A DNA stretch of 64,000 bases from Datura wrightii (GCA_035772735.1 JASDFA010000008.1:4694501-4758500); one strand, 5' to 3'; positions 43,600-57,701 are shown, numbered from the stretch's first letter. Made by a program: numbers and translations. The notes: generated by a model from the sequence alone, not told the origin.

Positions 43600-46588
43600 G
43601 ATGACTGAGGAAAAATAATTTATTTTTGATGAAAAACTATGAAAGCCTGTCCCACTTATTTTGCTCCATTCCTTGAAGTGAATGTGGTAGCAGTGAAAAA
43701 TATGTCTGAAAAAAGACAAGTGATTGAGTGAACGTGTACGTGGAAAAGGATAAGATAATAATAAGTCATCATTATGGTAATATCAAAAGGAAGAACACTG
43801 TAGGTTCTTAAAGTAGTCATTCAAAGGGTGAAGGTAATTTTTACCATCAATTTGGTATAAAAGGTGTTGGGAATTCGGTGATCATGCGACTTAATTTGAT
43901 AAGTTTTATAAATTCTCCATCAAAATAAAGGAATATAAAGTGGTGGTACACTTGACCTTTCAAAGTGATGTTGAGGTGGATCATATAAATATAATAAATG
44001 TCAAGACATGATAATGAGCTTATAATTTATGAAGCACGTACAAATAATTATAGTCAATTTCTTAAGGAGAATGTGACTTGTGATAAACATCGTGAATACT
44101 CAACCATTCATAAAATTGAATGTGTCAAGATGTGATAAAAATTATAGATAATGATGTGTTCATATATGGTTGGATTGATACCACAACTCACCTCTACGGG
44201 AGGTTTAAGAGAAATTTATTTGGCACAAAGGTCATTGATCATGTACTTTTAGTACATATTGTAGCATGTTTTACCATGAACTACCGATGGATAGAAACAA
44301 AAAACAATTCTTGTCTGGTTTTAACCATGACAATAATAATATGATTTTTTACCTAAAAAAAAGATGTTCACCATATAGATGGTGTTGTAGAATATGTGGT
44401 AGTACATAATTATTTGAGAGCTCCAGAAGAGCTAATGTGTTACTACCTGAAGGAATAAAATTATTTGTAATATCGGAGCTGTAGTAAGTCTCAAAAAGAA
44501 ACTTATTAAGTTTCAAAGGAATTGGTTAAAAATATATTATATTGAGACAATAAATTATGAAAGATTTAATATCTTCATATTACTACAATTGAAGGGGGTT
44601 ATAGATATTTATATGGAAGGTTACCCACCTCTTTCTCTTGTTTGTAGTATACAAATATGGGATCGAAAGTAAACTAGAAGTTTAATGAAATAAAGATCAG
44701 TTGGCATGACCGGTTGGCCATCCTGGTTCAAATATGGTGCGAAAATAATTGAGAATTCACATAGTTATATGTTGAAGAAATAAAACACTCTTCAAGAATT
44801 CTCTTGTGTTGCTTGTTCTCATGAGAAAATGATCATTATACTAGCTAAGATTGGTATTGTATCCCCTGAATTTTTGGAACAGATAAAAAAGTGAATATGG
44901 GCTTGTTCACTTGTCATGTGGACCGAATTTAATAGATTCATCTATGGTATAGTTACATGTGCTTTGATATCAATTTGCAATTAGGTTTTGCAAGGTTGTT
45001 TACTCAAATTATTAAATTAAGAGCATTGTTTCAAATTATAAAATTATGTTGACGATGTTGGTTTATATCCAAGTTGGTTTAGTAGAAATTGTATTCCTCC
45101 AATTATAGCTAAACCATTGGTTATGAGAACAAAACTCCAAAATAAAATTTGATGTGAGATGTGTTTATTCAACATGTAGCAACACTTTTACGCATCAAGC
45201 CAATAAGATTTCCCTATCACAATTGGTTCAAGATCTGAAACCAAATAATTCTCATCTAAAAGTTTAAAATATGCGGTATATAATTCAATTGCTCCATCAC
45301 AACACACAAAGATGGGTCCCCAAATAAGATTGTGGGTAAATTTTAGTTTTCCTAACATAGGGGGAGAAGCATTGACAGCTGAAATTATGTGGGATCAATT
45401 ATCTAGATCCTCGAAAAAAAAGTGAACTTGAATTTCAAGAGATAATTCATTTATAAAATATTGCAAACTAATTGCCAGATATATTTGTTGACCTTATGAC
45501 ATAATTTAGCTGCAAATACTCTAAAGAAAGGTCCTTGAAAGACAGGGTCAATAATATGCCTAAAGCATGATAGACCAATTGGTTCCAAACGTAAAACTCC
45601 TTGAAGAAGGAGAGGAGCAAATGATCAAGATGTCCATAATAATGAGGCAAGTTCTTTAAGAAAGCACCATGATATAACACTTCATAAAACTTTGGCAAAG
45701 GTTCAGGTACCTGAAAATGATAAAAAATGAAGAGATCTCAATAAGTTATGTCGGATTGGAACCGATATCAAATGACCGTCGATGGTATTTTTGATATAAT
45801 ATAGTGTTCAACCTTATAAATGATGAAGAGGATCTTGAATTCAAATCTGTCAAAGTGTGTAGACAAATAAATAATTGGACAAATAAAATACGTAATCGAA
45901 GTATTGGGTTCACTTGAAAAAGTGAAAATTTGGACTTGTAGTCTAAAGACCATAAGGTAAAATGTCATTGGGGTACAAATGAATTCTTGTGCAAAAGGTG
46001 AAACACAAAATAAAATTATAAGACATAAAATGCGGTTTATTCATGAGGGAATAAAGGTTTTTCGCAAAAGTCCTAATGTTGTCATATGAAGAGGTCCTCC
46101 TATGGTGGGTGCAACTATTTTGAGGTTGTTATGAGTTTGGAAAATACATAAAGAAAAACTTGATATGTGTATAATGAAATTGTTTTCATATCTTGCTAGA
46201 CAGTGAAATTTATATATAAATCCTTGAAGGATTTAATTTGTTTTGAAGACCTGGAATTTGTTGAATAAAGCTTCAACAAACTATGGATTAAAGTAATTCC
46301 ATTGAGTATCCCAATGGTTATGAGATCACCTAAAATGAAGAAAAATTTGTTTTGATCTCATGAAAACGGTCAAAAAACATTATATCTCAGTGCAATTAGG
46401 GCACTAATGTATCTTGCCAATAATACCCGATCAGATATTTATTTGGCAAGATTTAACTCTTCCCCAGCAAGAAGAGATTGAAGTGGTGTTAAGCATTTAT
46501 TCATATATATTTAAGGAATAATTGACATGAGATTATTTTACTTTAATGAATCCAAGTCAGAAATAATTGGTCTTGTAGATGCAGGATA
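43600..46588 (+). pseudogene. copia gag-integrase-RT remnants
   Basis: Plus-strand homology is patchy across frames: HPGSNMVRKIIENSHSYML (GAG-pre-integrase) near 44715-44770; FSCVACSHEKMI then SPEFLEQIKK (integrase) near 44800-44890; FGCAVYVPIAP-like and MGPQ (integrase end) near 45270-45325; HDITLHKTLAKVQVPEND (linker) near 45665-45720; scattered RT near 45800-46250. Many stops and frameshifts. Domain order integrase before RT marks it as copia. Confidence 0.65.
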
Positions 46589-46951
46589 TTGTCTGATCCA
46601 CATAAAGCTCGATATGACACGGGCTATTTATTTTCATATGGAGGCACAACTATATCTTGGAGTTTAATGAATAAAATAATAGCTGCCACTTCTTCAAATC
46701 ATGTAGAAATAATAGCTATCCATAAAGCTAGTCGGGAGTCTATTCGGTTGAGGTTAATGACTCAACAAATTCGGAAAATCTATGATTATTCTTTGGAAAA
46801 GGATATTCCAACTACATTATATGAAGACAATGCTACATGTATAGCTCACTTGAAGGAAGAATACATTAAAGGAGATAGAATAAAACACATTTTACCAAAA
46901 AGTTTTTTCACTCATGATCTTGAGAAAAGAGGTGAAATAGATGTTCAATAA
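46589..46951 (+). pseudogene. copia RNase H domain (open fragment)
   Basis: The best-preserved part of the copia pol: DPHKARYDTGYLFSYGGTTI, then AATSSNHVEIIAIHKASRES, LYEDNATCIAHLKEEYIKGD and RIKHILPKSFFTHDLEKRGE, followed after a stop by LMDLFTKALPT-like sequence. These are the classic C-terminal RNase H landmarks (SD..., SSxxAE, EDNxxCI, H-I-xxK-FF). E replaces A in the usual HAE motif (HVE). Upstream frames are broken, so it is not expressed as a functional enzyme. Confidence 0.85.
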
Positions 46952-47075
46952 ATTTGCTCGGTTGATAATTTGATGGATCTGTTCACTAAAGCATTACCAA
47001 CCTAAACATTTTAAAAGCTTGTATACAAGATCGAGATGAATCATCTTTGAGAAATTAAATGAACTCATGCCCATT

Positions 47076-47754
47076 CTTTCATGGAAATTTTAAGAGTAAA
47101 CCCAATTCCACCTATCTCTAGGTCCCAATTACCACATGAACCACGTTGTTTAACAACTATACCTTGGGAATGATCATTATCACTTTATAACTCATAATTA
47201 GACCACCCCATTAATTCCCCATGATGTATCCCTAGTTCACTCAACTTAGGGTTTCTTTGTTAGAAAATCACCATTAGAAGTTCTCCTTGAATCCTAGGTG
47301 TTACATAATCAATCTTAGGAGTAGGAATTCAAGAAGTTACCTTGGCCAAGGAATTCAACTACTCTAGGGGAGAAAATCGCCTTCAGCCTTTGAACCTTTA
47401 TGTTTTAGAAATTATGGGGTATAACCCCGGAAATCCCACTTAAATCCACTTTCTGATTCCTGTCGTCCTAAAGCGGTCACTTTTCTGTTGCAGCGGACCT
47501 GCAATGGTGGTCAGGAAGCCGCTACAGCGGATCCGACAGTTACTTCCCCGGTCCGTTATGCTAGAACTCCAACCGTCACTATGGTCTAGCTGCAGTGGAA
47601 ATTCTACCGCTGTTGTGGACCCATAAAATTAGTAGCTCCCCAAAATCAACCAACTTTCACTATCTCACTCCACAACACTTCTTCTATCCACAGTCTAGCC
47701 TCGTTAGAGTGATCTAGGTTTATTTTCTCTCATAATGACATACGGGTCATTACA
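47076..47754 (-). repeat. Probable gypsy LTR remnant
   Basis: Read on the minus strand it begins TGTAATGACCCGTATG (47739-47754), a common gypsy LTR start, and carries a segment with repeated cagcgg/ccgctgta units (47470-47610). The left boundary is not clear. It lies beside the chromodomain end of a gypsy polyprotein, as a 3' LTR would. Confidence 0.5.
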
Positions 47755-47872
47755 TTAGATATCAATTAAAAGACAGTTCATTCCCAAATGATCTACAAGG
47801 CAAGGAAGAGAACATACCAGATTCCACAAACAATTGAGGCTATTTGAATCACATATTAGCCTCGATTTCTCA

Positions 47873-48673
47873 AGTTGCTTCGTTTATGGGACTATTCTTC
47901 TACTGAACCTTTACCGTCACAATCTCTTTTGATCTCAGCTTACAGACCTCCCTAGCCAATATTGCCACTGGCTCCTCCTTATAGGTCAACTTTTCATCTA
48001 GCAACACGGAGTCCCATTTGATGATGTACGATCCATCCCTATGATATTTCTTCAACATAAAAACATGGAAGGTGGGATGCACCCCTGACAGCCCTGGCGG
48101 TAAGGCCAGCTCATAAGCTACTTCACCAACATGTCAAAGGATTTCAAATGGCCCAATGTACCTCGGGCTAAACTTGCCCTGCTTACCGAACCTTATTACC
48201 CTCTTCATGGGGGATACCTTGAGCAAGACTTGCTCTCCCTCCATAAAATCCATATCTCTTACCTTCTTGTCTACATACTGTTTTTGTCTACTTTGAGCAG
48301 CCACCAGACATTCTTGGATTACTCAAACTTTTTCCAAGGATTTTGTCAGCAAATTGGTTCCCCAGGGTCTCACCTCAAATACATCAAACCACCCAATTGA
48401 AGACCTACATTTCCTCCCATATAGAGCTTCAAATGGCGCCATGCCAATGCTCGAGTGATAGCTATTGTTGTAAGCAAACTCTACCAAGGGTAAGAATTTA
48501 TCCCAATGGCCCCAAAAATCTATAACATAGGCCCGCAACATGTCCTCTAATACCTGGATTGTTCTTTCTGACTATCCGTCTGTCTGAGAATGGAAGGCTG
48601 TGCTAAATCCAACCTGGTGCCTAACTCTACTTGCAAGGTTCTCTAGAAATGAGAGGTGAGCACCGGTACCCCA
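47873..48673 (-). pseudogene. gypsy integrase-chromodomain remnant, truncated by the next element
   Basis: Minus strand: the integrase core end (LRAYVIDFWGHWDKFLPLVE, FEALYGRKCRSS; 48541-48323), the post-integrase region (48320-48090), and a chromodomain-like end (MHPTFHVFMLKKYH, LTYKEEPVAILAREVCKLRS; 48082-47900). The sequence stops at 48675 where the LTR of the next gypsy begins. RT and gag of this element are not in the window. Confidence 0.78.
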
Positions 48674-48675
48674 TG

Positions 48676-50825
48676 TGTTACGACCTAAACATAGGCTCGG
48701 ATCGAGACACGGAACAAAGAACCTCGAGAGGCTCCAAGTCAACCCATGGCATGAACATGACATCTATACTCAACATTCTAAAATGCAGAAATTTAACATA
48801 TACAACATGGTAGAAGTCTGAAAATTTGATAACACGAATATCTGAATACATACACAAGTTTGAAGCTGAAATACATACTATGTCTAATAAGCCTCTACTA
48901 CTGACGAGTTGATGGGACAAGACCCCAACTAACTCACAAAAGTTTGAAACTAAAGATACTGAAAATACAACTGAAAAGAAGGGCCCTCAAAAGATGAGGA
49001 CTCACCAACTCTGGCTGAAAAGCGTATCATTGAGGATCTGGCTAACGGCGGGACCGAGCTTGAATATCTGAGCCTGTATCATGAAACGATACAACATAGA
49101 GCATGTGATCAGTACGTGGAATGTACCGAATATGTAAGGTATGTAAAACCGCTAAGTAAGTAAAATCAGTGATCATGCATAACATAAAATATTTCATCAT
49201 AAGAGTCCGAGAGTAGGGCTTGCATGCTATTATTTGAAAACATGATTCATACATAACTGAGTATCATAATTGAATATCATAACTGAATCGAATGACCCAA
49301 AGCTGAAAACTGATATTCATAAGTAAAACTGAGCATTGGGTCAAACCTGCTGAAAACATAATATCATGACTGATGAACATGCATAACTGAAATCATGAGG
49401 AACAATGGGAGACTCTTCATATAGCCGACATTACCATAATAAAGCTTATGTGGTCCCAACTATTACACTCAAGTGGGTAGAGCTGTCCAAAGCTTTGCCA
49501 GGGCTAAGGACGCTACCCTGATATCGATATCATGCTGACAGCCCCTTGGGGGTAGGGGAAACTCACAAGGGAGGTCCCAAATAATTTGAACATACCTATG
49601 TTGGCACGTAGTTCTGAGGCATAGGGTTGACTGACCCTTAACATTAGGAGCCTTGGGCACAAACCATACCACAAGCTAAAAATAGCGGGAGTCTATACTA
49701 CAAATCCATTAGTAAGCTAATAATATGAAATTTAGATAATTCATGAAACATATTTGATCATATGGGCTTGTCCAATACTTAAACATGCTTGACATAGACT
49801 TGATCATTCGAAAACATGAACATGGACATGGGTAACTCGAAATCATACTTTCATCATGTACATCTCATCATGCTTGAATACATATATATCATAGATCTCA
49901 ACTTTCATGAACATCCATGGATGGGCATCATAATTTATAAAAGCTTGAAAACATAATTTGTAATTGAGAATATTGTAAAATATGCCCATTAATCATAATT
50001 CAATATTGGAAACATGCATAGATCATACCCATAATTAATACTTAGAGAATTTACATGTTGGGTTAAAACCCCATAGATTCATCAACTAGAATTTTTCATG
50101 AAATTGAAGAGCGATTGGGAATGGGTGTGAATGGATACACCCATTCATAACTCTACTTACCTGGAAGAATCTGATTTCACAAACTGTCTTAAAAACCTAA
50201 TGAAATTTGGAGAAGAACTTGATGAATCTAAGCTTTATCACTATTAGGAGCTTCTAAACTTGCATGCATGGAATATAAATAGGCTTATAATGAAATTACC
50301 CCTATTAAACACACCTTTCTGAGCTTAAAACGACGTAGTATAGGCCTTAGGAACTTTGGAATTATGGAAAATCCCTTAATAAATCCGCAGGAAAAATGTA
50401 CTGCCAGTCCCAATGAGGGACTGGACGACTCGTCCCCTGCACCATGACTTATGTTCTGCTTCTTGTTGCTAGAACTAGAATTTCATCATCACTGGTCACC
50501 ATGAGGGACACCACAACTCATGGTGTACCCAACAATTTGTGGTGACTAGTCGTTAGGTGCACTGCCCAAACTCTTCATCCTTCAATCAACTCTTGACCAC
50601 GGCTAACACAACAAATCGTGGTGATGACCATGACTCGTGGTCACACCTGTGGTCACCCCCAAATACAAAAATTCAACCAAGTCTACCCTTCTCTCCACGA
50701 GTCACTTAATGACTCATGGTGCACCTCACGGGACTGGACAACTCGTGTTGTGACTTGGTGTAAAAAATCCTATTTTTCTCTGTTTCAACCCTGGGGTATG
50801 ATCTTAGGGCTTTCGGGGTATTGCA
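48676..50825 (-). repeat. 3' LTR of the second gypsy
   Basis: Starts tgttacgaccta and ends ggggtattgca. Carries repeats of the (a/c)cgactcatgg / ccacgagtc type near 50420-50750 in the U3 part. Partner of 62191-64000. Confidence 0.85.
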
Positions 50826-51099
50826 ATATCTCCCCTTTAGGAACATTCATCCTCGAATGTGGGAAATCTTATTGAAAAATTGAGGAATGCAATCATCATA
50901 CTCAAATACTAAATATTTAAGCTGAAAACTGAAGGAGTGACTGACTGACTCCGGACTAAATTACATGACTGAACTGAATTCATGAGTCACACATACATAT
51001 ATTGAAATGGAAGAAACTGGGGAACAAGAACTGAACATGAAACTGAATAGAGTACTAGGTAGGAAACTGATACCTTAAGCTAAAATTGAGCCGGAAGGG
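50826..51099 (-). other. 3' leader/polypurine region of the second gypsy
   Basis: Beside the LTR the minus strand reads CCTAAAGGGGAGATAT, a degenerate polypurine tract, preceded by CATTCGAGGATGAATG as in the first gypsy (13786-13802). No gene. Confidence 0.6.
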
Positions 51100-52275
51100 A
51101 ATAGATGTGGGTATTTAGCCATCATATTTGCTTCGGCTTCCCATGTAGCTCACTCAACATGCTGATTCCTCCACAAACACTTTAATGAGGCTACTTATTT
51201 GTTTCTTAGCTTTCGAACCTAACGATCAAGTATTTCTACAAAAATCTCTTCCTAACTAAGGCTATCCTTCACACCTACACTGTCCATCAGGACAACCAGA
51301 GCTGGATTACCCAAGCACTTCTTTAAAAGTGATACATGGAAAACTGGAGGAATTGAAGCTAATTCTAAGGGCAACTCCAACTCATATTCTACCTTGACAA
51401 CCTATTTCCACAATCCAGTATGGACCAACATAACAGGGACTGAGTTTCCCTTTATTTTCGAACCTCATCACTCCCTTCATAGGAGATACCTTCAGAAACA
51501 CCCAATCATCAACTTCAATCTCTAGCTCCCTCCTCCTCACATCCGCATAAGACTTTTGGCGATTTTGAGCTATTTTCAACCTGTCCCTTATAAGATAAAC
51601 TTTCTCCATAACCTTATGGACTGAATTTGGACCTATCAATTTAGCTTCATCGGCTTCAAACCAACCAATAAGCGATCTACATCTCCGCCCATAGAGAGCC
51701 TCAAACGGAGTCATCTGTATGCTGGAGTGGTAACTGTTGTTATATGCAAACTCAATGAGATTCAAATGATCATCCCAACTACCCTTGAAATCAATTATAC
51801 ACACTCTCAACATACCCTCAAGAGTCTGGATGGTCCGCTTGGCTTGACCATCTGTTTGCGGATGAAACTCTATGCTAAGCTTGACCTGAGTACTAAATCC
51901 CTTCTGAAATGATCTCCAAAATTAGGAGGTAAAATGAGTACCTCTATCCGATATTATGGACAAGGGAACTCCATGAAACCAAACTAAATTTTGAATTTAT
52001 AACTTTGCTTAATCCTTTACTGAATCGGTAGTTTGATCGGTAGAAAATGAGTTGCTTTGTCAACCTGTCTACAATCACCCAAATAGAGTCATACTGTCGG
52101 CAGGTGCGAGGCAAACCAGTAATGAAGTCCATATTGATTTCTTCCCAGTTCCAAGTAGGGATGCTAGTGTCTTGAAGCACACCCCCAGGTCTTTGATGCT
52201 CAACCTTCACCTATTGACAATTCGAACATTTAGCCACAAATCTGCTATGTCCTTCTTCCTGCCATTCTACCAATA
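51100..52275 (-). pseudogene. gypsy integrase and chromodomain (decayed)
   Basis: Minus strand: zinc-binding remnant near 52270-52200, integrase core (52210-51944, INMDFITGLPRTCRQYDSIW, VIVDRLTKQ), then a frameshift, then LIEFAYNNSYHSS and FEALYGRRCRSL (51813-51650), DWVFLKVSPMKGVMRF (51520-51470), and chromodomain-like traces (51330-51110) with several stops. Conserved order as in the first gypsy. Confidence 0.83.
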
Positions 52276-52448
52276 GACTTCCTGTAGGTCACGGTACATC
52301 TTGGTGGCACCTAATGTATAGAATATTTGGAACCATGAGCCTTGTGAAACATCCTCTCCCTCAAGTCATTAGCACCCCATACACACAAACGACCCTAATA
52401 TCGAAGCACATTATCTCCCCCTTGGGAGAAGACCTCCACTTTCTAATT

Positions 52449-53900
52449 CTAAATGGCTTCCTTCAATTTTACCAAAATCTGATCTTCGTCTTGTCTAGCT
52501 TTGACCTTGGTCACCAAGGAAGATTCTGACCCATTCTGAACAATGACACGTCCATCTGTTGAGTCAACAAGACGAACTCTTAGCTGTGCAAGTCGATGTA
52601 CATCCTTCACTAATTTTTTCCTTTTCTTAACTACATGGGACACACTCTCCATAGAAATCCCGCTAAGAGCATCTGCCACCACATTAGCTTTGCTCGGATG
52701 ATAAAGGATACTCATATCATAATCCTTTAGAAGCTCCAACCATCTTCTTTTGACGTAGGTTCAAATCCTTTTGGGTAAACATGTACTGTAGAATTTTCTG
52801 GTCCGTAAACACATACACGTAGACCCCACACAGATAGTGTCTCTAAATCTTCAAGGCAAATACTACCGCCACCAACTCAAGGTCATGAGTCGGATAGTTC
52901 TTTTCATGGACCTTTAGCTGTCTGGAAGCATAGGCTATAACTTTACCGTGTTGCATTAATACACAACCAAGGCGGATCCCTGAGGTGCTGCAATATACCA
53001 CAAACCCATTAGTGCCCTCAGGTAAGGTCAATACCGGTGCTGAGGTGAGTCTAGTCTTCAATCTTGGAAGCTCTTCTCACAGGCCTCTGACCACTGAAAC
53101 TTCACCTTCTTTTGGGTTAACTTAGTCAATGGTGCTGCAATATATGAGAACCTTTTGACAAACCTCCGATAATAACCAGCTAAGCCTAAGAAACTCCTGA
53201 TATCTATAGGACTAACTAGTCTAGGCCAATTCTTCACCGCTTCTATCTTTTGAGAGTCCACCTGTACACCTTCACTTGACACCGCGTGACCCAAAAATTC
53301 CACTGAGTTCAACTATAACTCACATTTGCTAAACTTAGCATACAACTGGCGATCCTTAAACATCTGTAGCACCACCCTCAAATGAGCCGCATGCTCCTCT
53401 TTGCTCTGATAGTATAAGAGAATGTCATCTAAGAACACAATCACTAACATATCCAAATATGGATTAAACACCCTGTTCATCAAGTCCATAAGTTCCGTAG
53501 GAGCCTTTGTTAGTCCAAAAGACATAACTACAAACTCATAGTGACCATACCGAGTCCTGAAGGCTGTCCTTGGGATGTCACTCTCCCGAACCCTGAGCTG
53601 ATGGTATCCAGATCTGAGGTCTATTTGGAAAGAACTTAACACCCTAAAGCTGGCCAAACAAATCATCAATCTTGGGGAGAAGATACCTATTCTTGATGGT
53701 AACTTTGTTTAATTGCCGATAATCAATGCACATACGAAGAGAACTATCTTTCTTTTAGACAAAGAGAACTGGTGCACCCCATGGGGATTTGTTAGGTTTG
53801 ATGTAACCCTTGTCTAGAGGTCTTTCAACTGCTCATTCAACTCTTTTAGCTCAGCTGGAGCCATTCTGTAAGGAGGAATAGATATAGGTTACGTATCGGG
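52449..53900 (-). pseudogene. gypsy reverse transcriptase and RNase H (decayed)
   Basis: Minus strand: RT N-terminus (53880-53690), RT core (53669-53313: RSGYHQLRVRESDIPRTAFR, TRYGHYEFVVMSFGLTKAPT, FLDDILLYYQSKEEH), RT end (53312-53058: FLGLAGYYRRFVKRFSYIAA), RNase H (53061-52843: LTLPEGTNGFVVYCSTSGIR, where the usual D of YCDAS is S, then ASRQLKVHEKNYPTHDLEL) and tail (52739-52449: HPSKANVVADALSG). Stops and frameshifts divide these blocks. Confidence 0.87.
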
Positions 53901-54480
53901 AAGAAGGTCAATAGCAAAATTAATCTACTACTCGGGAGGAATTCCTGGTAAATCATCTGGAAACACTTCTAGGTATTCACACACTATAGGGACTGACTGG
54001 ATAGTCGGGGTCTTGGACATAGCATCCTTAACCATAACTAGATGGTACATGCAACATTTAAAAATCATCTTTCTATCCTTAAGGTAGGAAATGAAGCATC
54101 CTACAGGAACAACTGAACTACCCTTCCACTCTAGGATTGGCTCACCCGAAAATCTGAACTCTGCGGCACGGGTTCTACAATTGACTGAGGCATAACATGT
54201 ATGTATCCAATCCATGCCAAGGATAACATCAAAATCTGTCATGGCTAGCTCTACTAAATCTGCTGAGGTAGCTTTCTGAAGGACTGCGATAGGGCATTTT
54301 GTATATACCCCGTCGAGCTATAATTGAATCACCGACTGGAGAAGAGACTGAGAAGGGTTCTGATAAGATTTGGGGACTGACTCCGAAACTACTAGAAACA
54401 TAGGGCATCACAAAAGATAAAGTAGCCCCTAGATCTAACAATGCATATATATATCAAGATGGAATAATCGTAACATACTA
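53901..54480 (-). pseudogene. gypsy protease (decayed, catalytic loop altered)
   Basis: Minus strand: MLDLGATLSFVMPYVSSSFG (54441-54380), where the family has D-S-G-A; the serine is leucine here. Then PFSVSSPVGDSIIARRG, a frameshift, FDVILGMDWIHTCYASV, and a linker ending in PDDLPGIPPE. Confidence 0.8.
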
Positions 54481-55558
54481 GTGACTACATCTAGGGAGAC
54501 CTCCTGCTCCCGACGAGATGCTAGGGCATAGAATCTGTTTTGGCGTTGACCACCACCCGCACTAGCAGATGCCCTTGCTGAGATGGCGTGTTAGTAGAGC
54601 TTCTGAATTAGTGGCTGGGACTTGGCCCCTATCATGGCCATGTCTGGCTGTTGGGCAATCTTTAAGCATATATCTAGACTTCTCACACCTGAAACAAGCA
54701 CTTGAACCTGCTAAGCACTGACCCGTGTGTCTTCCCACAGACCTTCCATACTCTGAAATGCTGGACTCTGCAGGACTGCTATCCTGACCTCTAGAGCATG
54801 ATGCTCATCCCCTCTAATTGTGCTTGGATCTGAAAGGCACCACTCATAGCCGATAGTGCTGGGACTGAAGATCTGTGGTGGGATTGCTGATGATGCCCAC
54901 CAGGTCTCTGCTGGGAGAATCTGAAGCTATCAGTCCTAGCCCTCTTAGCCTCCCTCTCCCACTCACTTGTACCGCCTCCATTTATTGGGCGTACAGTACT
55001 ATTCGGGGAAAGTCAATGTCCTGATGCAGCATTGCAGTACAATAATCTTTGACAAGTAGTCTGCTATCCCATTTACGAACTGACTCACTCGGGCTCTCTG
55101 ATCTGTCACCATCTTAGGTGCATACTTGGACAAGCGAGTGAACTCCAAGGCATACTCTTGAACTGTCATCTTTCCTTGCTTCCGGTTCACAAACTTTTCT
55201 GCTTTAATCTCCTTCATCTCACGAGGGAAGAGCCAATCCAGAAATGCGGTATGGAACTCCTACCAACCAATAGGGCCTGCTCCAACTGCCCTACTATCCT
55301 TCCATTGCTTGAACCAAATGTGCGCAACCCCTTTCAGCTGATATGAAGCGAGATCCGCGCACTCCTCCCCAGTCACCCCCATGATCTGGGTGATCTTCAG
55401 CACCTCATTAATAAACTCATGTGGATCCTCGTTCACCTTTGATCCAAGAAACTTCGGAGGACTCATCCTCAGAAAATCTCTAACTCTCGTCACTGCCGCC
55501 ATTCCTATTCTGCGGGACATATGCCATCGCCTGTTGATTGACCTGGGAAGTAAAAGCT
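54481..55558 (-). pseudogene. gypsy gag, C-terminal and central part
   Basis: Minus strand from 55558: QVNQQAMAYVPQNRNGG, then RVRDFLRMSPPKFLGSKV and EDPHEFINEVLKITQIMGVT (55500-55350), GVAHIWFKQWKDS, then EFTRLSKYAPKMVTDQRARV (55180-55080), followed by a degraded linker and a knuckle-like region near 54620-54740. Continues from the N-terminal gag piece at 61980-61815 on the other side of the inverted LTR. Confidence 0.8.
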
Positions 55559-57534
55559 TGTTATACCACTGAAGCCCAAAGATCAAACCCGAAAGCTGAA
55601 ACGGAGAAAAATTTAAAATCTAGAATTAGGCATAAAACGGGTCGTGAGGTGACCCGTGAAGAGCATCCACGAGTTTTGATGTGACTCATGGTATGGACCA
55701 AAGTATGAAATCGAAGTTTGGGAAATGAGATCCCCACGGGCGTGACCACGAGTCGTGGTCTGGCCCCATCATTCGTTAGGTCAGTCGTGGGGAGTGGTGT
55801 TTGAGTAAAGAGGAGAAAAGAGATAGCGGACATAACGACATGACCCTATGAGTCGTGGTCAGACCCCACGATTCATGGGATGATTCGTGACCAAGCAGGG
55901 AAAAATTTATTTGAGGATGAGGCAGTGCACATCACGGATGGTAACCATGAGTCATGGTCACTAGGTAACGAGTCGTTATGTATTCCTTTACGAGCCCAGA
56001 AGACTTGAGAAGAAGTGAACCTGACGGACGACTCCATGAGTCGTGGCCCTTGAGGACGAGTCTTTAGGTCCCTCGTTGGGACCATCTGGTAGTTATTTTT
56101 TGTGAATTTAGTAAGGGTTTTTCCGTAATTCCTAAGATCCTAAGGCCTAAACTACGTCATTTTGAGTTATGAATGATGACTTTTAAAGGGGTTAAGTTCA
56201 TTTTAGGCCATTTACATTCATGCATGCAAATATAGAAGGCTAGAGAGGGTGATCAAATTTAGTGTTCTTCAATTTCTCTTCAATTCCTATTGGGAATTTG
56301 AGGAAGTATAAGAATCAACTTCCAACAGGTATATAAGGTTATGAATGGGTGTTTACGTTCACACCCATGCCCAATCTCTCCTAATTCATGAGGTGTTGTT
56401 CAAAAATCTTATGGGGTTTTATCTTAAATCTTATAGAATTCTAATGATCTATCCATGGGTTATTACTTTCATGATTTATATCATATTTTATGATTAATGA
56501 TCAAATTTTACAACTAATTCAATTATAAATTTATTTATTTCAATTTCTAATAAATTATGCCTAACTATGCATGTCCTATGATGAATTGAGTTATAATCTT
56601 TACTTCTATTGTTGATATTCACAAACCCATAATGATTTATGAGTCATAACATGGATTTATTCAAATGTCCATTTTGAATTTATGATATACAAAGCCTATA
56701 TATGACTTACAGTATGCACGAATCTCATGATATACTAATGATGTTTTTGGCCGACTTACGGGCCTTACCCTCATGGCTAGTTCACGTATTTACAAGCATG
56801 CTTATGATTATCATGATTTAACTAGCTCACAAATCTCATGCATATTATACTATGAGCACTATATATGTTTTGGGAATAGTATTTAACACTGAGTAGGTTT
56901 TGGGCCCAGGTTTTGCCCCGAATCTCATAACTACGTGCCATCGTAGGACATGATGGGACCTCCCTTGTGATTGTCCCCTTCACCCAAATGGGCCCTTTCA
57001 TGTGTGATATCACGCCCTTCATGGTTCTACCCTTGGCAAGTTATGAACACCCTCCCGACTAGGGATTTACAGGTCGGGCTCCATGTGTGCTCATATGGGC
57101 TATGTCAGTTATAAGAATCTCCCATTGTTCCGCATGTTTTATGCATTATTATGTTTATGATTAATTTGGCTGAAGTGATAATTTATAAAGTTTCTTTTAT
57201 GACTATGGTATTGAATGGATTTATCTTATGAAAATTATGTTATGAGCATGTTGTTCCATTCTTCTGATCTCTTAAGAGTTTTATGTACTTATAAATGTCC
57301 ATTTTACTTACCTTGTATACTCCGTACATTCCACGTATTGAACACATACTCTATGCTGTATCGTTTCATGATGCAGGACCCGGTTCTCAGGTTTAGCCCC
57401 GTTCATAGTCAGTCTTCTGAGATAGTATTGTACGTTATTGGTGAGTCCTCATCTCCCGAGGACTAGACTATTTAGATTTTCTTCATGTATTTTCAGTTTT
57501 AGTTTATTGAGTTAGTTGGGGTCTTGTCCCATCA

Positions 57535-57701
57535 TCCCATATAATAGAATTATCAATAGTAGGTATATTACCTATCCATCAATAATTCTTTTTTCTTTTT
57601 CTCTTTCTATTGCCTTAAAACCAAGAATATATAAAAGTATTTCTTTCAATGTAAATTATTTTGTATTAAACTCCATACAGAATTGAGCAATGTTGTGCTA
57701 G
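57535..57701 (+). other. Probable intron upstream of the ABCG exon
   Basis: T-rich sequence ending ttgtgctag directly before the exon, consistent with the 3' part of an intron. It supports capture from genomic DNA rather than from a mature transcript. Confidence 0.5.

Larger units (their letters stand above)
41861..47075 (+). mobile_element. Decayed Ty1/copia element, Retrofit/Ale type
   Basis: A 5' LTR-like part ends near 42266, followed by cgttatcagcatgaaactc, the leader/primer region recalled from this copia group. TATA actataaatagagc is near 42045. The internal region carries a gag-like segment (43380-44350), integrase, reverse transcriptase and RNase H remnants in order on the plus strand. 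No 3' LTR is recognised; the element seems truncated around 47075. Very old judging by stops in every frame. Confidence 0.7.
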